From Fuerstiella sp. (GTDB lineage Bacteria > Planctomycetota > Planctomycetia > Planctomycetales > Planctomycetaceae), in contig JAKVAZ010000007.1 of NCBI GenBank assembly GCA_022447225.1, positions 453,043 through 517,042 on the forward strand: a stretch of DNA of 64,000 bases. Direction: 5' to 3'. Position 1 is the stretch's first letter. Each line of letters starts with the position of its first letter. Position numbers and translations under genes: made by a program. The notes under the pieces are model-generated. The model was not told where the DNA came from. It saw nothing but the letters and a program-made list of their open reading frames with translations, and did not search any database. This document shows positions 10,642 to 20,287 of the stretch, in pieces.

Positions 10642-12591
10642 TTACACCGTGTTCTGACCGCTCTCCCGTGTCAGCAAAGAAACCATAATCAGAGTCGCAA
10701 ATCCAAGTGGGATCGTGACGATACCTGGCTGGGTAAACGGTGTGTAACCTCCCGAATCAATGCCGTAGACTTTCTGAAAGGTATCTGCGCTGAGCAGAAT
10801 CCAGCCAAGTGAGGAGGTCATCCCCACGATGATGGCCGCAATCACCCCCTGGCGAGTGACACCCCGCCAAAACAAAATCATAATCAATGCAGGTAGGTTA
10901 GCAGATGCCGCAACACTGAATGCCCAGCCAACCAGGTAGCTGACGTTCAGTCCTCTGAAGACAATCCCCAGCACGATGGCAATTCCACCGACAAACACTG
11001 AAGAAATTTTTGCGACCCGGACCTGCTGTGCATCAGTCAGCGGATCACGGCGAAAATTACTGACCAGATCATGAGTCACAGCGCCGGCGGAGGCCAGAAT
11101 CAATCCACTGACCGTTCCGAGTACCGTTGTGAACGCGATTGCGGAGATTGCCGCAAACAGCCACGTATTCATACTTTTCGCCAGCAGTGGGGCGGCCATA
11201 TTGGTGTTCGTGACATCCATGGCTCCGCTGGTCATCGCTCCGAGCCCGAGATAAAGGGTCAGTATGTAGAAGAAGCCGATACTGGCGATACCCACGATTG
11301 TGCTTTTCCGGGCACTCTGTTCATCTTTCACCGTATAATATCGAATCAGAATGTGCGGCAGCGATGCGGTACCGCAAAACAGGGCCAGCATTAACGAGAT
11401 GAAATTCAGCCTGCCCCAAACATCTGTACCTCGGATTCCGGCAAATCGTGGATGTTCACCGGGGCGGAGAATATGGCTGCCGGGAGTATTTTTCTGATAG
11501 TAGATGGTTGTGGTGATATCGTCTGAGACTTTGACAGCCTTGCTGCGCCACAGCACAATTTCACTATTCCGCAGAATACTGAAAAAAGAACTCAGACCGA
11601 CGGGACCGGTTGATTTCTGTCCATTGGGAAGTCGGCTGATATATCCGATCGGATGCAGTTCGGCTTCTCCCTTTTTTGTGCCCCGTTCTTCCCCGTTGAC
11701 GAGGTCAGGCTGTCCGGTCTGTTTCGTAATGCTTTGTGCTTCCACCACGCGGACCGATTCCGCACCTTCTTCGGAATCAAGAAACCAGTAAGTTGTCCGG
11801 TCAGAGTCAGGATCTTGAAGCCGCAGGAATTCCGGCGAATCTTTCCAGACTCCTTCCGGTGGTACGATTTGCCGACCGCCCAGTTCCGGTATCGGTACGT
11901 CACAGGATTCGAGAACAGAGCGTGACACATTGAAGGTTGTAAATTCGTAGCCGTCTTCACCACCGTTCCTGACTTCGAATCCACGGTCAAGAATGAGCCA
12001 GGTGAGAATTGCGCTGAATACGACCAGCAGTGAACCCTTCAGAAACTGTACCCATGTGGTGGACACCATGCCGGCTGTCACCACGATCAGGATCACCACG
12101 GCACCAACCAGCAGGACTCCCTGCCAGTGTTCAAACCCCAGCAGCGGCTGGACGAGAACTCCGGCACCAACCATCTGGGGAATGAGATAAAAGATACTGA
12201 CCACCAGAGTGCTGATACCGGCCGCGGTACGAATTCCGGACGAATTGAATCTTGCATCGAGCGCGTCCGCGAATGTGAACTTGCCCAGGCGCTTCATCGG
12301 TTCGGCAACTACAAATAATGCCACAATCCAGCCGGCCAGATATCCGATTGAGTACAGGAAACCGTCATAGCCGTAAAACGCGATCATTCCGCAGATACCA
12401 AGGAATGATGCGGCGGACAGATAATCGCCGGCAAATGCGATTCCGTTAACAAACCACGGTATTTCACCGTGCGCTGTGAAATAACCGGCTGAAGATTTTG
12501 CTTTTCGACCGAACCAGAAGCTGAGTCCCAGTGTGAATCCAACGAACAGAAAGAACAGCACAACCGCTTCCGAAGCAGCTTCGTAAATCAC
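10642..12591 (-). CDS. Sodium:solute symporter (SSF; acetate permease ActP type)
   Basis: Membrane symporter of 649 residues with about thirteen helices. The N-terminal half has the SSF core GLSFWFGRKAKSSAGYFTAHGEIPWFVNGIAFAGD (read in two parts at residues 22-56) and ALDARFNSSGIR; the C-terminal half has ISAIAFTTVLGTVSGLILASAGAVTHDL. A hydrophilic insertion of about 150 residues (roughly 200-355) sits between helices and makes it about 100 residues longer than E. coli ActP. Translation starts at GTG 12591 and overlaps the stop of the DUF485 gene by 4 bp (GTGA), so the two are translationally coupled. The paired DUF485 (YjcH) partner supports uptake of acetate or a similar short carboxylate; the substrate is inferred, not shown. 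Confidence 0.88.
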   Translation of the reverse strand: MIYEAASEAVVLFFLFVGFTLGLSFWFGRKAKSSAGYFTAHGEIPWFVNGIAFAGDYLSAASFLGICGMIAFYGYDGFLYSIGYLAGWIVALFVVAEPMKRLGKFTFADALDARFNSSGIRTAAGISTLVVSIFYLIPQMVGAGVLVQPLLGFEHWQGVLLVGAVVILIVVTAGMVSTTWVQFLKGSLLVVFSAILTWLILDRGFEVRNGGEDGYEFTTFNVSRSVLESCDVPIPELGGRQIVPPEGVWKDSPEFLRLQDPDSDRTTYWFLDSEEGAESVRVVEAQSITKQTGQPDLVNGEERGTKKGEAELHPIGYISRLPNGQKSTGPVGLSSFFSILRNSEIVLWRSKAVKVSDDITTTIYYQKNTPGSHILRPGEHPRFAGIRGTDVWGRLNFISLMLALFCGTASLPHILIRYYTVKDEQSARKSTIVGIASIGFFYILTLYLGLGAMTSGAMDVTNTNMAAPLLAKSMNTWLFAAISAIAFTTVLGTVSGLILASAGAVTHDLVSNFRRDPLTDAQQVRVAKISSVFVGGIAIVLGIVFRGLNVSYLVGWAFSVAASANLPALIMILFWRGVTRQGVIAAIIVGMTSSLGWILLSADTFQKVYGIDSGGYTPFTQPGIVTIPLGFATLIMVSLLTRESGQNTV

Positions 12592-12839
12592 GGAGCACCT
12601 CCGTCATTTGTGGAGTTTGTCTGCCTGTCGTACTGCCCGGCAAGAAATCCGTAAACGATGGAAAGGACGAAAGCGATGATGATCAGAGCGAATCCGTACA
12701 GGATCGCCAGGTTCAGACCACCCAGCGGAGTCCACTCCATGACTTGAGGAGCCAGGGCGTTGATCAGCACAAAACCGGTGTAGATCACCAGATAGACACA
12801 GAACAGTGTCATACCGAGTGGATTGCTGCGTGTTTCCAT
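12588..12839 (-). CDS. DUF485 small membrane protein (YjcH type)
   Basis: 83 residues with two membrane helices (TLFCVYLVIYTGFVLINAL and NLAILYGFALIIIAFVLSIVYGFL), the layout of DUF485/YjcH proteins that precede acetate permease genes. The family is thought to act as a partner of the SSF permease. The gene ends within the first codons of the symporter gene. Confidence 0.85.
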   Translation of the reverse strand: METRSNPLGMTLFCVYLVIYTGFVLINALAPQVMEWTPLGGLNLAILYGFALIIIAFVLSIVYGFLAGQYDRQTNSTNDGGAP

Positions 12840-13220
12840 CAGACGCTTCCGGAGGTGGTAAGTTTTGAGCCAGGCAGCATAGGAGAAACGTTCAACAATC
12901 GCGAGCGCTGGTTATTTCTGCGACCTTTTGATGCTGCGGCAATACGATGCAGCGAACGACGAATGTCTTTCGGTCGTTGGGGCATTGACGAAAATTTCCA
13001 GTTCGTCGTGTGATACCACTGTGTGTTGCGCACAGCCGTCGATGAAGCCAATTGCGGCAGAATCAGAAATTGTTATCGCGACCTGATCAAAACCTCAGGA
13101 ATCGGATCGCGACTGAACTGGTGGAAATTCGGATGATCTGTGCAGCCAAAAGTCTCACGACCGCGCCCGTGATTCGGGAAATATCCAAAACACACTTTGG
13201 CGATGCACGATGCCGTCGTA
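12840..13220. other. Intergenic, no gene supported
   Basis: About 380 bp upstream of the DUF485/symporter pair and downstream of the DUF1501 gene. No domain-bearing frame was found. It should contain the promoter for the symporter operon, but no -35/-10 pair stands out. Confidence 0.5.
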
Positions 13221-14663
13221 TTACGTCAGGACAGCATCGACAACCTGACCGTGGACATCGGTAAGCCGGAAATCGCGACCCTGATAGCGGTAAGTGAGTT
13301 GTTCATGATCAATCCCCATCAGATGGAGAATGGTCGCCTGCAGGTCATGAACGTGCACGGGATTCTCAACGGGCATATAACCGAGTTCATCGGTTTGGCC
13401 GTAGGAAAATCCGGGTTTCACGCCCGCACCGGCCAGCCAGATCGTAAAAGCGTGTTGATGGTGATCACGGCCGATGTAAACCTTACTGCGACCTTCAGCC
13501 ATGGGCGTGCGTCCGAACTCTCCTCCCCAGACAACCAGCGTGTCTTCAAGTAATCCTCGTTGCTTCAGATCGGTGATCAGCGCGGCCGTTGCCTGATCCG
13601 TCTGCTGACAACGTTCCACGAAACTGTAACGCAGGCTTTCACCCCGATCCTGACCGTGTGAGTCCCAGCCCCAGTGATACAGCTGGACAAAACGTACGCC
13701 ACTTTCCACCAGCCTTCGGGCCAGCAGGCAATTGTTTGCGAAAGACCGGCGGCCCGACTCGATTCCATACAGTTTGTGAATGTGTTCAGGTTCCCGATCC
13801 ATCGCCATTAACTCCGGAACACTGCGCTGCATCCTGTAGGCGAGTTCGAACTGTTCGATTCGTGTTGTGATTGCCGGGTTTCCCACCGACCGAAGTCGTA
13901 ATTCATTTAACGCCCGAATTCGGTCAATTGTCATCCGGCGCTGCTGACGACTCATCCCCTCCGGATCGTTCAGGTAAAGTACGGGGTCCCCCTGAGATCG
14001 CAGCCGCACTCCCTGATGAATTCCCGGCAGAAAACCATTACCCCATAGAGATGTGCCGCCGCTGGGTCCGCGTTTGCCGGACATCAGTACCACGAACGCC
14101 GGGAAATCCTGGTTTTCAGTGCCCAGACCGTAAGACAGCCAGGCACCCATACTGGGTCGGCCCAGGATGGGCGATCCGGTCTGCATGAATAACTGTGCCG
14201 GTGCATGATTAAATTGATCTGTCTGCATCGACTTCACAAAGCACAGGTCGTCAACAATTCCGGCAAGGTGAGGAACATGTTCCGACATCGTGGCACCGCA
14301 CTGACCATGACGGCCGAATTTGAACGGCGTTCCCAGCAGTTTAGGATGCCCCTTAATGAACGCGAATCGCTGCCCCTCATGGAATTCAGCAGGACATAAC
14401 TGACCGTTCAACGCCGAAAGTTTTGGCTTGTAATCATACAGGTCCAGCTGTGACGGTCCTCCTGCCATGTGGAGGTAGATGATGCGTTTGGCGCGTGCCG
14501 GAAACTCGCCTGTTTTTCCCGCAACTGGATCTGATGACGCCGTCAGCGGGTTTCCGAATATGTCATTTCCCATCAGCGATGACAGTGCCATCGCACCCAT
14601 GCCGGTCGGACAGTTCGACAGGAACCAGCGTCGGGTATTCTGAAGCAGACTGAATCGATCCAT
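13221..14663 (-). CDS. DUF1501 domain protein
   Basis: 480 residues, the usual size for this planctomycete family, whose fold belongs to the alkaline phosphatase/sulfatase superfamily. Visible: IIYLHMAGGPSQLDLYDYKP near residue 88, MSEHVPHLAGIVDDLCFVKSM, SMGAWLSYGLGTENQDFPAFVV, RFVQLYHWGWDSHG, DTLVVWGGEFGRTP and the C-terminal VHDLQATILHLMGIDHEQ plus GRDFRLTDVHG. These are the conserved blocks of the family; no enzymatic activity has been firmly established for it. Its start is 2 nt after the stop of the DUF1553 gene, so the two are one operon. In planctomycetes such pairs are generally secreted or periplasmic and are linked to polymer degradation by association only. Confidence 0.92.
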   Translation of the reverse strand: MDRFSLLQNTRRWFLSNCPTGMGAMALSSLMGNDIFGNPLTASSDPVAGKTGEFPARAKRIIYLHMAGGPSQLDLYDYKPKLSALNGQLCPAEFHEGQRFAFIKGHPKLLGTPFKFGRHGQCGATMSEHVPHLAGIVDDLCFVKSMQTDQFNHAPAQLFMQTGSPILGRPSMGAWLSYGLGTENQDFPAFVVLMSGKRGPSGGTSLWGNGFLPGIHQGVRLRSQGDPVLYLNDPEGMSRQQRRMTIDRIRALNELRLRSVGNPAITTRIEQFELAYRMQRSVPELMAMDREPEHIHKLYGIESGRRSFANNCLLARRLVESGVRFVQLYHWGWDSHGQDRGESLRYSFVERCQQTDQATAALITDLKQRGLLEDTLVVWGGEFGRTPMAEGRSKVYIGRDHHQHAFTIWLAGAGVKPGFSYGQTDELGYMPVENPVHVHDLQATILHLMGIDHEQLTYRYQGRDFRLTDVHGQVVDAVLT

Positions 14664-14665
14664 AC

Positions 14666-17494
14666 TTAGTACTTTGTTAATGTTTCATCCAGGTTAAGCA
14701 GCACGTTTCCAATAATCGCCCAGGCAGCCAGTTCGGCTGTTGTGACGCCGGACGGCGCGGCATTGACAGTGTTGCCGTCGGAAAAGATTCGCGCCGCCGC
14801 CGGGTCAAGCGCATAGATTTCGACGTTTTTACGGTAAAGTTGGCTCAGTTGATCAATTTCCTCCGGCGAAGGCTGTCGAGCTACGCACAGCCGGAACCCG
14901 TAGGCTGCCTTTTGACGGACATCTCCATCGATCTCTGTAGCCATGCGGCGTCCGAGTGCGGCGGCGCACTGAACGAATACCGGGTCATTGAGCGTGACCA
15001 AAGCCTGTAACGGTGTATTGGTTCGCGGTCGACGTTCCACACAGATGTTGCGACGTGGGGCGTCAAAGGTAATCATCGAAGGATACGGGGCTGTACGTTT
15101 CCACCACGTGTACAGTGCGCGTCGATACTGCTGGCCCTTTGTGCTCAGCTCCCACTGTGTGCTGTAACTGTGAATCTGTTCGAAGACCCCTGGTGGCTGA
15201 TAAGGAAACACACCGGGACCGCCTGCCTGCCGGGTCAACAGTCCGCTCACAGCGAGTGCGTTGTCGCGTATCATTTCGGCATCCAGTCGGAACACCGGAC
15301 CGCGGGAAAACAGTCGATTGTCCGGATCACTCCGAAGCCGATCGGGAGTCACAGTTGACGACTGACGGTACGTTGCTGACATGACGATTAGTTTTTGCAT
15401 GGCCTGCAGATCCCATCCACGGGACACAAACTCTGTGGCCAGATAATCGAGCAGCATTGGGTGGGACGGAGGAGAACCCTGAATTCCAAGATCTTCGCTC
15501 GTTTCCACGATGGCTTTGCCGAACAGCAGTGCCCAGATACGGTTCATCGTTACGCGTGCCACCAGTGGGTTTTCCGGTCGCATGAGCCACCGCGCCAGTC
15601 CCAGTCGATTGTATTGCTCATTCTGCGGCCAGGAGTGCCATGCGGCAGGAACACCAGCCCGGACCTGTTCACCAGGATCCAGAAAGCTTCCGCGATGTAA
15701 AATACGGGTTTCACGCGGTTCGTCGTTCTCGACCATGATCAGTGTGGAGGAAGGGGCTGATTTTTCTTCCAGTGTCTGGACTTCCTCCCGAACCGACGCA
15801 AGCAGCGGAGTGACTGTTCGGAAGTAGTTCGTCAGCTGAGTACGCTGAAGTTCCGTACGCCGGTTGTTTGGTATGTTCAGGATTGCGAATGTTGGCAATG
15901 GCGCCAGTTTATCTTTGACCGGTTCCTCGGTACTGTCGTCGGAATACGTCCACAATCGAAAACGGCCAACACCGTGGCCAGCTAACCGGGAATCATGGGA
16001 CATCCGGATCCGCAGATGCGATCCTTTCGGGATGTCTTCCGTTTGATCGCCAACAAAGGTTGCATGGGCCTCTTCCTGATCGGTGCACCACCGGGTGTTC
16101 TGATCGTCGTCAATCGCGCCGGTGATGTTGCTGCCATCTGCCTGGTAGCTGGCGATCGCAGACTGAAGGGGAACCCGCTGCCACATCTTCCGGCGGCCGG
16201 GGGCGGAGTAATCCAGCCGAATGCTGCTAAGGTCAAAATTGCCGCTGTCTTCGTCCCGTCCCGGACCACCGTATGGAAGTTTTTCATGCCTGAGGACCTC
16301 AATGCCGATGCCGGACAGATCAGAAGTCGGTACAGGAAACGATATTTCATAGACATCGTGATCAGGATTTTTTCCACTCGCCAGAATTGAATGATCATCA
16401 AGCAATTCAAGATCAGCCCCACAGAGCGATTTGATTTCGGTCGGTACAATGATGTTCCACCTGTTGCCGGCTGCGATTTTAGCTTCCCAGCGGAGCTGTC
16501 GGGCGGCAAGTTCCGGATGGTCACCTGCGTACTGCCTTCGTAATTCTGTGAGTCGGGTTCTGTACTTTGCGATGGCGGAACGTTCCAGTGGACTTGTCGC
16601 GCTGATGGTGCCTCGCTCTGCAGCTGAATCTGCAGAGTTGTTGAAGAATGCGTACAACCGGAAGTAATCACGCTGGCTAAACGGGTCGTACTTGTGGTCA
16701 TGGCACTGGGCACAGCCCATCGTGGTTCCCATCCACACGGTCATGGTCGTGTTCACGCGATCAATGACCGATTCAACACGAAACTGTTCGGGATCAGTTC
16801 CGGCTTCGTAACAGAACGGTGTGTTGCGATGGAAACCGGTCGCAATCTGCTCACTGTCGGTGGGATTCGGCAGCAGGTCACCGGCAAGTTGTTCGATCGT
16901 GAATCGATCAAACGAAAGACCTCGATGAAACGCGTCGATGACCCAGTCTCGATAGAGCCAGATGTTTCGCGTTCCATCACTTTCATAGCCATGTGTATCG
17001 GCGTAACGCGCCAGATCCAGCCACCACGCCGTCATTCTTTCGGCGTACTCCACTGACTGCAGCAGTCGGTCAACGACCGTTACGTAGGCATCGTCAGACT
17101 GATCGACAACAAAGGCTCTTACTTCTTCAGGTGTGGGCGGTAAACCGGTCAGGTCCAGGGTCACACGGCGAATCAGAGTTGTCCTGTCGGCAGCAGGTGA
17201 CGGTGCCAGCCCTTCCTGTTCAAGTCGATGCAGAACAAAAGCGTCGATTTGATTCTGTGCCCACTTGTTGTCACGGACAGGGGGAAGTTCCGGCCGCTGA
17301 GGCACGCTATAGGACCAGTGATCATCTTCAGATGATTCGGCGGCGTTACCAGGAGTTGCACTATTCATAACGGCGACTGACAGGACCAGTGTGCACAGGA
17401 AGTATCCGTGCCATGTGTCGCCGGTAAAACGGTTGCCGATAAGCTGTGCGTGGGTCGTGTTCCGGGTCAGCGTTTGTGTTTTCAGAGTAGTCAT
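14666..17494 (-). CDS. DUF1549/DUF1553 (PSD1-type) protein
   Basis: 942 residues. After an N-terminal hydrophobic segment (FLCTLVLSVAVMNSA) comes the DUF1549 domain with the typical VTLDLTGLPPTPEEV and AWWLDLARYADTHGYE motifs and the CAQCHDHKYDPFSQRDYF segment, a central beta-rich insertion of about 230 residues, and the DUF1553 domain (LARWLMRPENPLVARVTMNRIW, YRQSS, LDAEMIRDNALAVSG, RPRTNTPLQALVTLNDP). It lacks the N-terminal haem-binding PSCyt1 domain found in many relatives, including the second copy at 27629-30616, although the CAQCH within DUF1549 could bind haem. Cotranscribed with the DUF1501 gene that follows it. Confidence 0.92.
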   Translation of the reverse strand: MTTLKTQTLTRNTTHAQLIGNRFTGDTWHGYFLCTLVLSVAVMNSATPGNAAESSEDDHWSYSVPQRPELPPVRDNKWAQNQIDAFVLHRLEQEGLAPSPAADRTTLIRRVTLDLTGLPPTPEEVRAFVVDQSDDAYVTVVDRLLQSVEYAERMTAWWLDLARYADTHGYESDGTRNIWLYRDWVIDAFHRGLSFDRFTIEQLAGDLLPNPTDSEQIATGFHRNTPFCYEAGTDPEQFRVESVIDRVNTTMTVWMGTTMGCAQCHDHKYDPFSQRDYFRLYAFFNNSADSAAERGTISATSPLERSAIAKYRTRLTELRRQYAGDHPELAARQLRWEAKIAAGNRWNIIVPTEIKSLCGADLELLDDHSILASGKNPDHDVYEISFPVPTSDLSGIGIEVLRHEKLPYGGPGRDEDSGNFDLSSIRLDYSAPGRRKMWQRVPLQSAIASYQADGSNITGAIDDDQNTRWCTDQEEAHATFVGDQTEDIPKGSHLRIRMSHDSRLAGHGVGRFRLWTYSDDSTEEPVKDKLAPLPTFAILNIPNNRRTELQRTQLTNYFRTVTPLLASVREEVQTLEEKSAPSSTLIMVENDEPRETRILHRGSFLDPGEQVRAGVPAAWHSWPQNEQYNRLGLARWLMRPENPLVARVTMNRIWALLFGKAIVETSEDLGIQGSPPSHPMLLDYLATEFVSRGWDLQAMQKLIVMSATYRQSSTVTPDRLRSDPDNRLFSRGPVFRLDAEMIRDNALAVSGLLTRQAGGPGVFPYQPPGVFEQIHSYSTQWELSTKGQQYRRALYTWWKRTAPYPSMITFDAPRRNICVERRPRTNTPLQALVTLNDPVFVQCAAALGRRMATEIDGDVRQKAAYGFRLCVARQPSPEEIDQLSQLYRKNVEIYALDPAAARIFSDGNTVNAAPSGVTTAELAAWAIIGNVLLNLDETLTKY

Positions 17495-18077
17495 TGAGGC
17501 GTCTCAGTAACAAATGTGTGAGATCCGTGTGGCTGTGAATAGTGCAGCAACTGCAGGACTCGGCCGTTCAACGATACCTGTTGTTTTCACTCTATCGGTT
17601 TTTTCCCTTCATTCAAATGCTAACAGGCCGCAGAAAAACAGGTTGTTTGCAGTCAGATACACATCCACAATCGGTCTTTGTCTGCGGCAGGTTCAGGCAG
17701 GCAGGACTGCCGGAAAACTGTTCGCAGTGAGGATAGCAGTTGCTGGTAGTTGCCTGTCAGCCGGGGCAGTGTGGCACGATTAATTGACTTGCGAAGTTTT
17801 TGGTCATGACTTTGGTGCGTATTGATTAAGAGGGGACACTTCACACGTGGAAAAGTTTCGAGAGTAAAGGCACAAGCTGCACGTTTTGTATTGCTGCAGT
17901 CCGGCAGATCACGGGGCCTGATCCGAGATGACCGGCAACAGGTTACAGTGTTGTATTCAGGTGAACGCCGCGGTTAATTCGGACGAGCCGAAATATCTGC
18001 TTTACCAGTGACGATGGTTTCACTCGCTGCCGGCGGGGATGCGGACACCGCGATTATCATCGCTCTCATGACGAAGA
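17495..18077. other. Intergenic, no gene supported
   Basis: About 580 bp upstream of the DUF1553 gene. Short frames on both strands carry no recognisable motif. The 3' part leads into the decayed DNA glycosylase fragment and may hold more of it in unrecognisable form. Confidence 0.45.
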
Positions 18078-18240
18078 ATGAAGGCGTTCGCTGATTTTGA
18101 TTTTGCAAACATCGCTGAAGTCAGCGAAAATGATGTTGAACGGCTCTTGAAGGATGACGGCATTGTCCGTCACCGAGGAAAATTTATCGCCACTTTCAAC
18201 AATGCTCGGCCCGCGATCGAAATCGTCGAAGACTGTGCTC
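18078..18240 (+). pseudogene. tag: Remnant of 3-methyladenine DNA glycosylase I
   Basis: From about 18078 the plus strand reads KAFADFDFANIAEVSEND, VERLLKDDGIVRHRGKFIAT and FNNARPAIEI in succession. This matches the middle of Tag (FRKAFxxFDPxxVAxxxExxVxxLLxDxGIVRHRxKIxATINNAR). The N-terminal zinc/active-site part (CxWC..., the Glu of the EWG motif) and the C-terminal His/Cys part are absent: upstream the frame hits a stop five codons before the recognisable match and downstream it runs into a 16-bp tandem repeat. Intact Tag is about 190 residues; only about 50 are left. Not a functional gene. Confidence 0.65.
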
Positions 18241-18245
18241 GTCCG

Positions 18246-18288
18246 GGCGGGAACCACTGCCGGCGGGAACCACTGCCGGCGGGAACCA
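18246..18288. repeat. 16-bp tandem repeat, 2.7 copies
   Basis: The unit ggcgggaaccactgcc occurs at 18246-18261 and 18262-18277, followed by 11 matching bases to 18288. It begins where similarity to the DNA glycosylase ends, so it may mark the break point of that gene. Confidence 0.85.
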
Positions 18289-18484
18289 TAGTCGCCGGAT
18301 CCCCTGCACTGTTGCCGTGCGTGCACAAAACCAGTGTCTGATCCTGGACCGTCACTGTGATCGAACAGAAGGGGAAATGCCTGAGGAACCGGTATTCATT
18401 CGGGATTCGAAATTCATCGAAGTCGCTCGTCGAGTCCGGATCCCGGTCCGGTGCTGAGAAAAATCGACCCACGAAACCATCGAA

Positions 18485-18826
18485 TCAGTTAACCGCATCC
18501 GGATAAAGGCGTCCTGAACGCCCGGGAGGAAGTGTTTCCGGTTCGCGTGGCAGACCTCGCAGCAATCTCTGCTCAGCGGCTCGACGTTCGATGGTACGTG
18601 GTCTGTCAAAGTCGCGCGGGCGTGCATCCAGTGCTGGTCCAATTGCAGGATCAAAGAATGGATCGTTGTGTTCGTACGAAGCTCGTTCCGCCAGTGGATG
18701 CGGTCGGAAGAATGTGGGCATTCGGGTGTTTTGTGGCGTAATACAGCCGCCGAATGCACAGCACAACAGGCCTGAAGTCAGACACTGCAGCAAAAATGAA
18801 CGGGATTGACTGGATGTGAGATTCAC
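18485..18826 (-). CDS. Small lipoprotein, function unknown
   Basis: 113 residues with a signal sequence ending in the lipobox-like CCAFGGC (Cys at about residue 28), then a Pro/Arg-rich mature part containing PHPLAERASYEHNDPF and ARPRDFDRPR. A hydrophobic leader followed by LxGGC and a low-complexity mature region fits a planctomycete outer-surface lipoprotein. I do not recognise a domain. Stands alone. Confidence 0.65.
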   Translation of the reverse strand: MNLTSSQSRSFLLQCLTSGLLCCAFGGCITPQNTRMPTFFRPHPLAERASYEHNDPFFDPAIGPALDARPRDFDRPRTIERRAAEQRLLRGLPREPETLPPGRSGRLYPDAVN

Positions 18827-19174
18827 GTGCCGCGTCGTTCACTTAAAACGGGATATACCTGCCTGGCCGCTCATGACACGCGTCAAGCGTCATTATGGCT
18901 GACCGATGAACGAGGTTTGTAGCGACGATCAGGGACTTACAGCAAGACGAGATTGGCAGAATCTGCCGGTGTTGATCGGCTAATTCTGCCGAACTCGTCA
19001 GTTTCATACACGAATGCTTTCAATCATTCCGACGTGGCCTGTGAATTCGCTTTGACACAGCCAGTGATAATTCCTATTGTCTCGGCCTTCCGTACAAAAC
19101 AGCAAACGGACTTGCTGAGTTGCGGAGCCGAAGCGGTACTGCCATGGATGGCGTTGGCCGCTTTTTTTATGCGC
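18827..19174. other. Intergenic, no gene supported
   Basis: About 350 bp between the lipoprotein start and the stop of the DUF547 gene. A plus-strand frame at 18953-19297 has no recognisable motif and overlaps the DUF547 gene. Confidence 0.45.
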
Positions 19175-20020
19175 TCAATGCTGTTCGTTGAGGTGCCAGT
19201 CATAATCCAGATAGCTGACGCGAAGTCGACCGGATACGGCGACTTTTTGTGCGGCCTGTGTCGGCAGCCAGCGAGCGATTGTTTTGAGCTGATCTGACTG
19301 ATTGCTGCCGAAGTCTGAAGCGAACCACTTCAAAATGGACGATAGCTGAATCTCTCCGTCGCTGTACCGGAAGTTCCGCGGATGAAGAAAAAATTTGCGG
19401 GCACTTGTGTCCAGTTGATTCTGGACAGAGTTGGGTTTGTAGGATTCGTTGAGCAGTCGTGGACACCCGACTGAAGCGCAGACAATCGCGAAATGAACGC
19501 GCGACTCGTTCATTTTTAGAAGAATTTCGTGTTCGATTCGATTCAGTGAGTACGGGTGACCATCGACGAAGAGTTGCAGGTGTTTCCAGATGTTGTATCC
19601 GGAGGCACTGGGCGTGTGATTGCGGATGCTGCTGGTTGGATATTCCCTAAGGATTCCGTGAATGGTGACCGCGTTGTAGGCGTTGATCCAAAAAGCCAGC
19701 ACAGCATCCGCGGATGACGTCCTTGTTCTTTTGCCCGTCGACAAATGGGCCAGATACTGTTCCAAACTGCGTCGGTCGGCGATATTGGTGGCCCACCTGC
19801 CGTAATTTACCATTCCGTGTTCGTTCACGTAGGCTTTTAGCAGTCGATCCCATCCTGAATGATCGATTTGTTCGAGCGGCGTAGTTGCCCGGACGCGTGT
19901 TCCTACGTAGACCTCTTTCTGACCGATCAGACTGAAGGCAGCCATTCCTGCAGTAGTCGCTAACACCAGAGCTATCAGGCGTTTCGTCAGCATTTTTCTG
20001 AGGAGTTTGTGTGGCATCAT
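19175..20020 (-). CDS. DUF547 domain protein
   Basis: 281 residues from the ATG at 20020; the frame stays open to 20152, so a start up to 44 codons earlier cannot be excluded. A signal or anchor helix (LIALVLATTAGMAAFSLIG) precedes the DUF547 domain, seen in VLAFWINAYNAVTIHGIL, the linker with LNRIEHEILL, and VHFAIVCASVGCPRLLNE. The family shows some similarity to papain/transglutaminase-like folds, with the conserved Asn-Ala-Tyr-Asn and Cys-Pro motifs, but its activity is unknown. Exported. Confidence 0.85.
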   Translation of the reverse strand: MMPHKLLRKMLTKRLIALVLATTAGMAAFSLIGQKEVYVGTRVRATTPLEQIDHSGWDRLLKAYVNEHGMVNYGRWATNIADRRSLEQYLAHLSTGKRTRTSSADAVLAFWINAYNAVTIHGILREYPTSSIRNHTPSASGYNIWKHLQLFVDGHPYSLNRIEHEILLKMNESRVHFAIVCASVGCPRLLNESYKPNSVQNQLDTSARKFFLHPRNFRYSDGEIQLSSILKWFASDFGSNQSDQLKTIARWLPTQAAQKVAVSGRLRVSYLDYDWHLNEQH

Positions 20021-20287
20021 GCATGGTCGTTCGCTGTAGACGGTCACTGACCGCTGATTGTGGCGCCGCAGAAATCCTAACGAACAAGCATTCGAATTTC
20101 GGTAAGGTGTCGAATCGGAGCTGCCGCTCCGGTTAATCAAACACGGGTACACCAGCAGTGGCGGTACCCCATGGAATTAACGGGGCTGCTGGGTTGTATC
20201 GCGAGATCTGATTAGCCAAAGTCTGGTCCTGCCGTTATGAGTCTGTACTGATCGTTAAAATGTGAAATTCAGAGAGTGACAGAGCTG

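Noticed and set aside
18246..18288. Tandem repeat as a CRISPR array
   Set aside because: The 16-bp units adjoin each other without spacers and there is no cas gene nearby.
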